This document shows, one piece after another, positions 52,328 through 60,135 of a DNA stretch of 64,000 nt. Source of the DNA: Candidatus Iainarchaeum sp. (lineage in GTDB: Archaea > Iainarchaeota > Iainarchaeia > Iainarchaeales > GCA-2688035); assembly GCA_017610205.1 (NCBI GenBank), contig JAFCCL010000009.1, positions 1 to 64,000 of the forward strand, in the 5' to 3' direction. The notes beneath the pieces were generated by a model. That model saw only the letters and a list, made by a program, of their open reading frames with translations, was not told where the DNA came from and searched no databases. Numbering within the stretch: the first letter of the stretch is position 1; every line of letters begins with the position of its first letter. Position numbers and translations under genes: made by a program.

Positions 52328-53779
52328 TTACTTTGTTAATTTAAAGTGTTTTCTAAGAGCTTCTTTTGAAGTAAAATTATTCACGTCCTTTAGCCATGAT
52401 TTTTTTGCACAAAGATTTTTTTTAAAAAATAATTCAACAATTTTTCCAGAATCAAGTTTTTGTCCAAACACTGCCTTTTTGTTGTTTACTTTTACCTTAT
52501 GCAAGTGCAATGCCCAATTTTTTTCGGTTGCAAAAGCAAAATCAAGCACTGTGCTTTTATCAGGAAGCTCTATCAGTGTTCCATTTGTAGTAAAGACATA
52601 AATTGGATTTGTTAAAAAGTCAACTTTGAGGGCATCAATGAAATTTCTTTTACTTTTTCGATCAGCAAGCAAAGAAATAAGTATTGAAAGGTTTTGTTCA
52701 AGATATCCTGATATTTTTTTGCTAAAAAATTCCCTGTAAGCAATAATTCCCCTCCTGTTTATTGCATTCATTTTGTGGGTTGCGATTCTTACTTTTACAT
52801 TGCTTTTCCTTGGACCAAAAACAGTTGTCTGAAGAACCCTGTAAAGATTTGGTTTTGGTGCAGCAATAAAGTCTTTGACCTTGTTTGGCAAGGGTGGAAA
52901 AGTTTCGTGAACAATTCCAAGTGCAGAATAACACTCTTGTTTTTTGTCAAAAAGGATTTTGAGAAAAACAATGTCTGTCATTTCATCTATATTCTTTCCT
53001 GTTTTTTTCATTTTAGTAAAAAAATTGTAAACGCTTTTTTGTCGTTTGTAAAAAGAGGCTTTTGGAAGCTTTTTTCTTAAAATTGCAACCATCAAATTTA
53101 TTTCTTTTTCCTTTGCAGCCCTCAAAGGCGTTAGCCTTTTATTAAGCCTTTTAAAAATTCCAGGGTAGGCATGGCAAAAGGCAAGATCCCCCAATTCAAG
53201 TGAAAGTTTTACTAACCCAATTTTCTGGGCAATTGGCACATAAATTACAAGCGATTCAGTAGCAATTCTTTTTCGGTCTTTTTCAGGCAAATGCTGTAAT
53301 GTTCTCAAATTGTGAAGCTTGTCCGCAAGTTTTATTAGAATAACCCTTGGATCCTTGGTTGTTGCAAGAAGAAGGTTGTGAAGATTTTTCAAAGACTCAT
53401 GGTTTCTGCTTTCTTTTGTAAAAATGTCAAGTTTTGTTACACCCTCAACCAAGGAACAAATTTCTTTTCCAAACTCTTTTTTTAAACAAGATTTTTTTAT
53501 GTCAGTGTCTTCCAAAACATCATGCAAAAGACCTGCTGCAACAACCTTACTGCTTAATCTCATTCTTGCAAGAGTTGCAGCTGTTTCCAGCGGATGGGAA
53601 AAATACGGCTCTTTGTTTGCCCTAAGTTGGCCAAGATGGGCATCCCTTGCAAAGACAAATGCCTTTTCAAGAAGCCTTTTGTCTGCCTTGCCATAATTCT
53701 TTTTAACAAGGGAAACAAGCTTGTTTATGCTCTTTTTGGAAAACTTTGGAAAACCTACCAGACTTACAAAATGGCTCAC
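52328..53779 (-). CDS. RelA/SpoT homologue (RSH) with intact HD hydrolase and degenerate synthetase
   Basis: The 483-aa protein has the (p)ppGpp hydrolase HD domain (HLGQLRANKEPYFSHPL; GLLHDVLEDT with HD at 86-87; IKLADKLHNLRTL), then a synthetase-like region (about 225-345), then a TGS domain (PIYVFTTNGTLIELPDKSTVLDFAFA, about 395-455). The ACT domain is absent. In the synthetase, RxKSxxS is RQKSVYN, the FKDYIAxPKxNGYqSLH motif is VKDFIAAPKPNLYRVLQ, and the EvQIRT motif is VKVRIAT, so synthesis is probably lost. Hydrolysis of alarmone, or sensing, remains plausible. RSH proteins are rare in archaea, so lateral gain is likely. Confidence 0.88.
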   Translation of the reverse strand: MSHFVSLVGFPKFSKKSINKLVSLVKKNYGKADKRLLEKAFVFARDAHLGQLRANKEPYFSHPLETAATLARMRLSSKVVAAGLLHDVLEDTDIKKSCLKKEFGKEICSLVEGVTKLDIFTKESRNHESLKNLHNLLLATTKDPRVILIKLADKLHNLRTLQHLPEKDRKRIATESLVIYVPIAQKIGLVKLSLELGDLAFCHAYPGIFKRLNKRLTPLRAAKEKEINLMVAILRKKLPKASFYKRQKSVYNFFTKMKKTGKNIDEMTDIVFLKILFDKKQECYSALGIVHETFPPLPNKVKDFIAAPKPNLYRVLQTTVFGPRKSNVKVRIATHKMNAINRRGIIAYREFFSKKISGYLEQNLSILISLLADRKSKRNFIDALKVDFLTNPIYVFTTNGTLIELPDKSTVLDFAFATEKNWALHLHKVKVNNKKAVFGQKLDSGKIVELFFKKNLCAKKSWLKDVNNFTSKEALRKHFKLTK

Positions 53780-53908
53780 TCATTAATTAATTGCCACAAA
53801 AGAAGTATTTAATGGTAAGCCCAAAAAAAGGCAAAACTTAGTCAAAAAGGGTTTTCGGGAAGCTTTTTAAAGAGTTGTATACATAATATTTATTGATAAC
53901 ATGATAAG

Positions 53909-53923
53909 TGATTTACTTCATCT
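53909..53923 (+). promoter_or_regulatory. 15-bp motif, copy 1 (upstream of tRNA-His)
   Basis: GTGATTTACTTCATC. One of three near-identical copies around tRNA-His and the his operon; a candidate regulator binding site. Confidence 0.5.
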
Positions 53924-54051
53924 TGAAGAAAACTAATTCTGAAGAATCGCTTAGTTATCTGAATAATTATCAAAATTTCCCAAATTGTGTAAAAGCAAAG
54001 GAATTTAATTGTTTTAAGACAAATTCTAATCTAGACATAAAGCTGAAAAAT

Positions 54052-54124
54052 GGCTGGTATGGTGTAGTGGTTCGCATTAAGGCTTGTGGAGCCTTAGGCC
54101 CGGGTTCAATTCCCGGTACCGGCC
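54052..54124 (+). tRNA. tRNA-His (anticodon GTG)
   Basis: The acceptor GCTGGTA pairs with TACCGGC, plus an encoded G at position -1 (54052) opposite the C discriminator, as required for tRNA-His. The anticodon stem AAGGC/GCCTT has loop TTGTGGA and the T arm is CCGGG-TTCAATT-CCCGG. It lies directly upstream of the his operon that includes its own synthetase. Confidence 0.95.
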
Positions 54125-54142
54125 CTCTTTCTAGTTCTTTGA

Positions 54143-54157
54143 GTGATTTAGTTCATC
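54143..54157 (+). promoter_or_regulatory. 15-bp motif, copy 2 (between tRNA-His and hisGE)
   Basis: GTGATTTAGTTCATC; one mismatch to copy 1. It can also pair with itself (GTGAT...ATCAC). Confidence 0.5.
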
Positions 54158-54180
54158 ACTAAAAATGGAGGTTTGATATA

Positions 54181-54261
54181 ATGAATTCAAAAATAGGCGT
54201 AAGTACAAAAGGTGATTCACTTCATCTGCAGGGTTCTTTTGCCAAAGAATACTGGGCTTAG
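54181..54261 (+). CDS. 26-aa ORF with strong ribosome-binding site overlapping the hisGE start
   Basis: The strong Shine-Dalgarno GGAGGT (54167-54172) is placed 8 nt before this ATG, not before the GTG of hisGE. The frame (MNSKIGVSTKGDSLHLQ...) ends at TAG 54259-54261, overlapping hisGE in another frame. It could be an upstream ORF that couples translation, or a sign that the hisGE 5' end carries a frameshift. It holds a single His codon, so classical attenuation is unlikely. Confidence 0.4.
   Translation: MNSKIGVSTKGDSLHLQGSFAKEYWA
54212..54226 (+). promoter_or_regulatory. 15-bp motif, copy 3 (at the proposed hisGE start)
   Basis: GTGATTCACTTCATC; it overlaps the first five codons assigned to hisGE. 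Confidence 0.45.
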
Positions 54262-55099
54262 GGAAAAAGCAATTGATGCTTTGAAGTATGTAAAGCCTGG
54301 CAATTTTAAAGAAGGCATAAAGATTCTGCCATTTAGGGGAGAGGACATTCCTTGCCTCGTGGAAGAGTTTATTTCAAAGGGCAGCAATGCAATAGGATTT
54401 ACTGGAGAGGACCTGTTTGCAGAGTACTGTTTGAACAATCAAAGCAGTCTTTCAATAATTAAAAGAATTCCCTGGAAAGATGAAAGCTTTGTTTTCAAAA
54501 AGCCAGCCTTGTGCCTTCTTGGACCAAAAGAAAGGGATTTGAATTCCTACAAAGGAACTGTTGTCTGCACAGTGAACAGAAAGTACAGAGCTTTGAGTGA
54601 AAACTTTTTGGAGAAGCTAAGGCGAGATGGCTTAAAAGTAATAGTGAAAGAGGCTAGTGGAAATTTGGAGAAAACTGTTGAGCAAGGCATTGCTGATTTG
54701 TGCATTGACATTGTATGCAGTGGCAGGTCCTTGGAAGAATGTGATCTACAGATTTTGGACAAAGTTTTTGAAAGCGATATTGTTCTAATTGGAATAGTGC
54801 AAACAGAATTGTTTGAGCTAAAGGCTTTGGCTGAAATGTTAAGGAAAAGAATTGAGGGAAAAGACTGCAAAAGCTATACCTGGAAGCTCTTGCGCGACAA
54901 AAAGCTTTTGTGCAAAAAGATAAACGAAGAGGCCTTTGAGTTAATTGAAGCAGCTTTGGAAGGAAAAAAAAGTAAGGTTGTCTGGGAGGCTGCTGACCTA
55001 CTCTACTTTGTTTCAGTACTTCTAATGAAAGAGGGTGTGCCGGTAGACGCTGTGTTCAACGAATTAAGGAGGCGAAGCAATGAAAAGAAAGGAAATTGA
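54212..55099 (+). CDS. hisGE: Fused ATP phosphoribosyltransferase / phosphoribosyl-ATP pyrophosphatase
   Basis: This fusion would catalyse the first two steps of histidine synthesis. Residues about 1-212 are HisG (VLLPKNTGLREKAIDAL; GEDIPCLVEEFISKGSNAIGFTGEDL; PRPP-site region DIVCSGRSLEECDL). Residues about 222-292 are HisE, a MazG-like helical domain (KLLCKKINEEAFELIEAALEG; WEAADLLYFVSVLL). I infer the fusion from one uninterrupted frame. HisE is normally separate or fused to HisI. The start is uncertain: GTG 54212 gives the right HisG N-terminus but has a weak ribosome-binding site. The HisG ACT domain is absent, so this is the shorter form, yet no hisZ is seen. The gene overlaps hisI by 20 bp. 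Confidence 0.87.
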   Translation: MIHFICRVLLPKNTGLREKAIDALKYVKPGNFKEGIKILPFRGEDIPCLVEEFISKGSNAIGFTGEDLFAEYCLNNQSSLSIIKRIPWKDESFVFKKPALCLLGPKERDLNSYKGTVVCTVNRKYRALSENFLEKLRRDGLKVIVKEASGNLEKTVEQGIADLCIDIVCSGRSLEECDLQILDKVFESDIVLIGIVQTELFELKALAEMLRKRIEGKDCKSYTWKLLRDKKLLCKKINEEAFELIEAALEGKKSKVVWEAADLLYFVSVLLMKEGVPVDAVFNELRRRSNEKKGN

Positions 55100-55400
55100 C
55101 TGGAAGAAAAGCGGCGGAATTGTTCCAACAATAGTGCAGGAAGCTGAAGGTAAGGAAGTGCTAATGCTTGCCTATTCAACCAAGGAGTCGTTGCGCAAAG
55201 CTCTTGAAACAAATCAGGGGTGGTACTACAGCAGAAGCAGAAAAAGGCTGTGGAGGAAAGGCGAGACAAGTTGCAACACACAGGAAATAATGCAGGTCTT
55301 TGCGGACTGTGATGCTGACACATTACTTTTTGTTGTAAGACAGAAAGGCAATGCTTGTCATTTGAACAAGAAAAGTTGTTTCTACACGGAGGTGGATTAA
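55080..55400 (+). CDS. hisI: Phosphoribosyl-AMP cyclohydrolase
   Basis: The 106-aa zinc enzyme opens the adenine ring of PR-AMP (third step). The signature is present: RLWRKGETSCNTQ, FADCDADTLLFVV and QKGNACHLNKKSCF, with the metal-binding Cys/Asp residues. GETS is followed by Cys-Asn where Gly-His/Asn is usual. AGGAGG lies at the proper distance from the ATG, inside the hisGE tail. Confidence 0.95.
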   Translation: MKRKEIDWKKSGGIVPTIVQEAEGKEVLMLAYSTKESLRKALETNQGWYYSRSRKRLWRKGETSCNTQEIMQVFADCDADTLLFVVRQKGNACHLNKKSCFYTEVD

Positions 55401-56171
55401 ATGGATAAAACAAAGAAAGTGATTCCTTGCCTGGATTGCAATCTAAGCAAGGGAAAAACTGAATTAGTAAAAGGAAAGAAATTCAGAGAAGTGGAAGCAG
55501 TGGGAAGCCCTGTGGAACAGGTTAGGAAATACTGTAAACAGGGAGCAGACGAAATTGTGGTATTAGATATCAATGCAACAGTTGAAGGAAGAAATACAGG
55601 GGTTGCTGCAGTGGAAAAGATAGCTGCTGCATGCAGTGTTCCCCTGTCAGTTGGCGGTGGAATCAAAAGCCTTGCAGAAGCCAAAGAGATAATAGGGGCA
55701 GGAGCTGCAAAAGTAGGCATAAATAGCGCTGCAGTCAAAAACCCTGAATTAATACTGCAACTTTCCCAGAAACTCGGAAGAAACGCTGTTGTCTCAGCAA
55801 TTGATGCACAGAAAGTTAGAAATACGTGGAGTGTCTTCATCAACGCCGGCACAAAGGACAGTGGACTGGATGCCGTTGAATGGGCAAAAAAAGTTGAACA
55901 GCTTGGTGCAGGCAGCATTTTGCTGACATCGATTGACAGAGACGGCATGCAAACAGGATTTGATATTGCTTTGACAAAGACAGTATCAGAAGCAGTTAAA
56001 ATACCGGTGATTGCATCAGGAGGAGCAGGCAGTTTGGAAGACATGTACAGGGTTCTGGCTGAAGGGAAAGCAAGCGCTGTGCTTGGAGCAAGCGTTTTCC
56101 ACTATGGAAAGCTTACTGTTGCCCAGGTAAAACAATACTTGCAAAAAAAGGGATTGGAGGTGTTGCAATGA
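55401..56171 (+). CDS. hisF: Imidazole glycerol phosphate synthase, cyclase subunit
   Basis: This 256-aa (beta/alpha)8 barrel makes imidazole glycerol phosphate and AICAR. The catalytic Asp residues lie in KVIPCLDCN (strand 1) and SAIDAQK (strand 5), with phosphate loops SVGGGIKS and IASGGAGS. Near residue 24 it reads VKGKKFRE, matching the family's VKGxxF. It starts immediately after the hisI stop. The glutaminase partner hisH is not in the window. Confidence 0.95.
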   Translation: MDKTKKVIPCLDCNLSKGKTELVKGKKFREVEAVGSPVEQVRKYCKQGADEIVVLDINATVEGRNTGVAAVEKIAAACSVPLSVGGGIKSLAEAKEIIGAGAAKVGINSAAVKNPELILQLSQKLGRNAVVSAIDAQKVRNTWSVFINAGTKDSGLDAVEWAKKVEQLGAGSILLTSIDRDGMQTGFDIALTKTVSEAVKIPVIASGGAGSLEDMYRVLAEGKASAVLGASVFHYGKLTVAQVKQYLQKKGLEVLQ

Positions 56172-56839
56172 TTGTTCCAAGCATTGACCTGCTTGAAGGA
56201 AGAGTGGTTCAGTTGCAGCAAGGAAAAGAGGTCAAAATTTCAGTTGAGGAGAAGCCGCTTGCATTTGCAAAGCGGTTCTCTTCCTTTGTAGAAACACAGG
56301 TAATTGACCTCAATGCAGCTATTGGTACAGGCAACAATTTTGAAACTGTAAAGAAAATTTGCCAAATTGTCAATGCAAGAGTTGGAGGAGGCATTAGAAG
56401 CACTGAGAAGGCAAGGCAATTGTTTGAAGCAGGAGCAAGAAAAATAATTGTTGGAACAATGGCAAAGGAAGGATTTTTGCTTGAATTATGCAAAGAGTTT
56501 GGAAAAGAAAGAATAATTGTTGCCTTGGACAGCAAAAACGGAAAAGTAGCAGTAAAAGGATGGCAGGAAACAGCGGAGGAAACACCAGTTGAAAGAGCCA
56601 AAAGACTTGAAGGATTGTGTAGTGAATTCCTTTACACCTGCATTGAAAAAGAGGGTTTGATGAAAGGGGTCGATTGGCAAACAATTAAAAACTTAAAAAG
56701 AGTTTCTAAGAATAAACTTAGTATAGCTGGAGGAATTTCAAGCATTAAAGAAGTAAAAAAATTGGAGAAAATGGGAATAAAATCCGTTGTAGGAATGGCA
56801 ATATACACTGGAAAAATAAAATTGAGGGAATTAAAATGA
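56168..56839 (+). CDS. hisA: ProFAR isomerase
   Basis: At 223 aa it is slightly short for HisA. It is a (beta/alpha)8 barrel isomerase with catalytic Asp in VPSIDLLEG (strand 1) and VALDSKNGKVAVKGWQE (strand 5), and phosphate loops VGGGIRS and IAGGISS. It overlaps both neighbours by 4 bp. A role as a TrpF-like bifunctional PriA is not suggested by the sequence. Confidence 0.95.
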   Translation: MIVPSIDLLEGRVVQLQQGKEVKISVEEKPLAFAKRFSSFVETQVIDLNAAIGTGNNFETVKKICQIVNARVGGGIRSTEKARQLFEAGARKIIVGTMAKEGFLLELCKEFGKERIIVALDSKNGKVAVKGWQETAEETPVERAKRLEGLCSEFLYTCIEKEGLMKGVDWQTIKNLKRVSKNKLSIAGGISSIKEVKKLEKMGIKSVVGMAIYTGKIKLRELK

Positions 56840-58089
56840 ACGAAAAATTCAAAACTGTTCGAGGAATGCGGGACTTTTTGCCAGAACAGGCTGTGAAAAA
56901 GCAGTTTGTTGAAGATGTCTGCAGGCAGGTTTTTGAAAACTATGGCTTTTTACCGTTGGAAACTCCTGTTGTTGAAGAGTTCAAATTGCTTGCAAAAAAG
57001 GGCTCTGGCGGGGAAGCAATAAAGGACGAAATTTATTACTTTAAGGATAAGAGTGAACGAGAGCTTGGACTGCGTTTTGATTTGACTGTTCCGCTTGCAA
57101 GAATTGTTGCGTCAAATCCACAGTTGCCAAAGCCGTTTAAGAGATACCAGATTGCAGATGTTTACAGGTATGACAGACCTGGCGCCTCAAGGTATAGGAA
57201 ATTCACTCAGGCAGATATTGACATTGTCGGGTCAAGTTCAATGCTTGCTGATTTTGAATGCATTGCTGCGCCAATTGAAATTTTGCAAAAGCTCGGGTTA
57301 AAATTCAAGGTAAGAATTTCCAACAGAAATCTTTTGGAGGAAATTGCAGTGTGCTGCGGTGTTGAAAAGGAAAGCGTAAAGGAATGCTTTAGGTGTATTG
57401 ACAAGCTTGACAAAATAGGCAGGGAAGGGGTTGCAAAGGAATTGAAGGAAAAGGGAATTGCTTCAAAGATTCTTGACACAATTGAAAAAAACAGCATTGC
57501 AGAGGTTGTAAAAAAGGTTAAGAAAAAGGAGGGAATTTCAGAGTTGAAAGAATTAATGGCTTTGCTTAAAAAAGCAGGGCTTGACAAATTTGTTAAAATT
57601 GACCTTTCACTTGCCAGAGGGCTTGAGTATTATACTGGAAATGTTTTTGAAATTGCAATTGCAAACGGACCAAGTATTGCAGGCGGAGGTCGTTACGACA
57701 ACCTTGTTGCTTCATACGGTGGCCAGCAGACTCCGGCTGTTGGCATAAGTCTTGGAGTTGACAGAATTCTTGACATACTACAGGATAAGCTAAATCCAGA
57801 GGCAGGAACAAAGATTTTTGTTGTGCCAATTGGAAAAGAAATGCAGGTGCCTGCTTTGGAACTTGTACAAAAAATAAGAGCGCTTGGAATTAATGCTTCA
57901 ATGGATTTGAATTCAAGGGGAATTAGCAAGAATTTGGATTATGCCAACAAGGTTGGAATTCCGTTTGTTGCAATTCTTGGAGAAAAGGAGTTGAAGAAAA
58001 AGGAATTCAGTTTGAAGAATATGAAAACTGGAAAAGAACAAAAAGTAAAAATTATCGATTTAAAAAAGCTGAAAGACAAATTAAAATAG
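56836..58089 (+). CDS. hisS: Histidyl-tRNA synthetase
   Basis: The 417-aa class II synthetase has motif 1 (RGMRDFLPEQ region), motif 2 (YRYDRPGASRYRKFTQADIDIVG), the HisA motif RGLEYYTGNVFE, and motif 3 (PAVGISLGVDRI), followed by the anticodon-binding domain (about 330-417). It is a full synthetase rather than HisZ, since the catalytic motifs are complete. It overlaps hisA by 4 bp, so synthetase and biosynthesis are co-expressed, with tRNA-His just upstream. Confidence 0.96.
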   Translation: MNEKFKTVRGMRDFLPEQAVKKQFVEDVCRQVFENYGFLPLETPVVEEFKLLAKKGSGGEAIKDEIYYFKDKSERELGLRFDLTVPLARIVASNPQLPKPFKRYQIADVYRYDRPGASRYRKFTQADIDIVGSSSMLADFECIAAPIEILQKLGLKFKVRISNRNLLEEIAVCCGVEKESVKECFRCIDKLDKIGREGVAKELKEKGIASKILDTIEKNSIAEVVKKVKKKEGISELKELMALLKKAGLDKFVKIDLSLARGLEYYTGNVFEIAIANGPSIAGGGRYDNLVASYGGQQTPAVGISLGVDRILDILQDKLNPEAGTKIFVVPIGKEMQVPALELVQKIRALGINASMDLNSRGISKNLDYANKVGIPFVAILGEKELKKKEFSLKNMKTGKEQKVKIIDLKKLKDKLK

Positions 58090-58114
58090 TTTTCTTTAGC
58101 TAAATTGTTTTAAT

Positions 58115-58206
58115 GCTCCAGTAGCTCAGTTTGGTTTAGAGCGCAACATTGGTATCTTCTATGGCCAATGATGTTGAGGCCCCGAGTTCAAATCTCGGCT
58201 GGAGCT
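58115..58206 (+). tRNA. tRNA-Thr (anticodon GGT) with 16-nt intron
   Basis: The acceptor GCTCCAG pairs with CTGGAGC, discriminator T. The anticodon arm reads CAACA-TTGGTA / intron / A-TGTTG. The intron is 58155-58170. A bulge-helix-bulge is formed by TTGG pairing with CCAA, flanked by 3-nt bulges TAT and TGA. Splicing at the canonical 37/38 position gives the loop TTGGTAA, anticodon GGT. Confidence 0.92.
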
Positions 58207-58285
58207 CTCTTTTTTTAAGACTAAACCAGTGTTTTAATTCGAAAAGGAAAGGTTTTTATTCCAGAATTGCCTTATTGGTTGGACA

Positions 58286-60070
58286 ATGAACAGGTCAGTT
58301 TTGTCTTTGATAGTGGTTTCTTTAATTGCCTTAGTTATTGCTAGCGGCTGCATTTTTCCAGACGTTGGTGCAATAGACAAGGTAAAGGCACACCCTGCTG
58401 CTGCTGATTTTCTTGCAGAGCATCCTACTGCACAACTCACGGTTGTTTCATGGAGTGAAGCAGACAGCAAAGTAAATATGTTAGAGCTTGTTGAAAAATG
58501 CGGAACACAGATTCAACCAACAAATTACTACAAGATCGTGTTTTTGGAAGGCGATGCAAGGCTTGAAGGATGGGTTTATCAAAGTACAATGAATGTTGCA
58601 TGTGTTTATAGGAATGATGATCAGTGCAGTACTGATATTGATTGTGAAGACAATTCTCTTTGTACAAGGAATACTTGCGGAGGAATTCCAAAAACCTGCA
58701 GTACTGTTGAAATAAGGGAATGTATTGGCGGTGACGGATGCTGTCCAACAGGGTGTACTTTTGCGGTTGACTTTGATTGTGATTTGGATGAATGCAGCAT
58801 AAATTCTGATTGTGACGATGACAATCCGGCAACCATAGGCACTTGTGTTGGTTTGCCAAAAAGATGCCAGTATGAATACACAGATGAATGTGTTGATGGA
58901 GACGAATATTGTCCTGCCGGTTGCGAGTTTGAAAATGACAATGACTGCAGTGAAACCACATGTGAAACTGATTCTGACTGCAATGACAGAAGGAATCAAA
59001 CCCTTGATTTTTGTGTTGGTGTTCCAGGAGTATGTGTGCATCAGGAAATAACAGAGTGTGTAAGTGAAGACAACTATTGCCCGCCAGGGTGCACTTATAA
59101 GGAAGATACAGACTGTGTTGCACAGGCTGGAAATTTTGAAAGGTTTATTGTGGAATGCAATGGTTTTACGGCAAATGTTGATGCCACACTTGAAAATGAC
59201 GGAGAAGAACTTGTGGCAAGTTTTGATGGAGTAGCCAATAATTCAAATAATGCTGGATTGGTATTTGATAATTTCAAAAAATATAAATTTGATGGAATTG
59301 AAGCATATAATTCTGGAACTTCAGTAAAGGAAAGAATTGTAATTCAGGGCAAGGCTGTTTTTGACAAAGAAGCAAAGAAAAGCTATTTTTATGTAAATAG
59401 GAATGGGTTGCGTTATGAAATTGAATTTACACAGGGTCTTCCTGCAGTAAACACAATTGAGGGAAGCAAGCCATTTGTCGCAGGAAATAAAGACAAAATT
59501 CCAACAATACTTTTTGGAAAGAGTAGCCTTCTTATTGGAGCAAATCAAAATACGCAAGAGATTAAAATTCTGTCCAGTTATTATGAACTTTCTGTTAATG
59601 CAGGAGCTGTTGTGCAAAACCTTGAAGGAAAAAATGCCTCGATATACAATATGAGGGTTGCAAGATGTGACGAGGGAAGTGCTATTTTTTCACTTTATTC
59701 AGGAGGCAATCTTGTTACAAGCCAGGAAGCTAAAACAGGGGACATTCTTTTCCCTGAAAAACTTAAGAAAGTTATCAGATTGAATTATCTGAACAAAAGT
59801 AACATTACGGGAAGATGCGATTACAAGTATGCAAGAGGTGATTACGTTGAAACTTTTGTGCAGGGAGAAACATATCCTGCAGATGAAACCAGTCCATGGA
59901 AGACAATACTTGAATTTAGTGACAACAGGCTAAAAAAACTTGGGCTTAGCAATTATATTTTGCCAAATTCCAACCCATTAGAAAGCAGTGAAAATATATT
60001 GATTTTGCAGGAAGGGAAAAGCGTTGGCGTTGGGTTCTGCAAAGTTACATTTTATGGCCTTGTAAGGTAA
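58286..60070 (+). CDS. Cys-rich putative lipoprotein (594 aa)
   Basis: A lipoprotein-type signal (SLIVVSLIALVIASGCIF; lipobox ASGC) suggests lipid anchoring outside the cell. After an SH3-like N-terminal region come three repeats rich in Cys and Asp (about 110-270) with the pattern C-x-D-x-D-C...C-x-G-x-P-x-x-C...EC-x-x-x-x-x-x-CPxGC-x-x-x-x-D-C. These probably form disulfide- or calcium-stabilised modules. The C-terminal half is beta-rich without a known domain. Its function is unknown. Confidence 0.75.
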   Translation: MNRSVLSLIVVSLIALVIASGCIFPDVGAIDKVKAHPAAADFLAEHPTAQLTVVSWSEADSKVNMLELVEKCGTQIQPTNYYKIVFLEGDARLEGWVYQSTMNVACVYRNDDQCSTDIDCEDNSLCTRNTCGGIPKTCSTVEIRECIGGDGCCPTGCTFAVDFDCDLDECSINSDCDDDNPATIGTCVGLPKRCQYEYTDECVDGDEYCPAGCEFENDNDCSETTCETDSDCNDRRNQTLDFCVGVPGVCVHQEITECVSEDNYCPPGCTYKEDTDCVAQAGNFERFIVECNGFTANVDATLENDGEELVASFDGVANNSNNAGLVFDNFKKYKFDGIEAYNSGTSVKERIVIQGKAVFDKEAKKSYFYVNRNGLRYEIEFTQGLPAVNTIEGSKPFVAGNKDKIPTILFGKSSLLIGANQNTQEIKILSSYYELSVNAGAVVQNLEGKNASIYNMRVARCDEGSAIFSLYSGGNLVTSQEAKTGDILFPEKLKKVIRLNYLNKSNITGRCDYKYARGDYVETFVQGETYPADETSPWKTILEFSDNRLKKLGLSNYILPNSNPLESSENILILQEGKSVGVGFCKVTFYGLVR

Positions 60071-60135
60071 AAAAAAAGAATTTTTTGCAAAGCAAAAAAA
60101 TAAATAAACCAAACTACTAATAATAACTGGTTTTT

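Noticed and set aside
53908-54162. 84-aa ORF crossing tRNA-His
   Set aside because: It runs through a well-formed tRNA and has no family-like sequence; its GTG start is one of the 15-bp motif copies.
56836-58089. HisZ (regulatory HisG partner) instead of HisS
   Set aside because: Catalytic motifs 2 and 3, the HisA motif and the anticodon-binding domain are all present, so it is a genuine synthetase.
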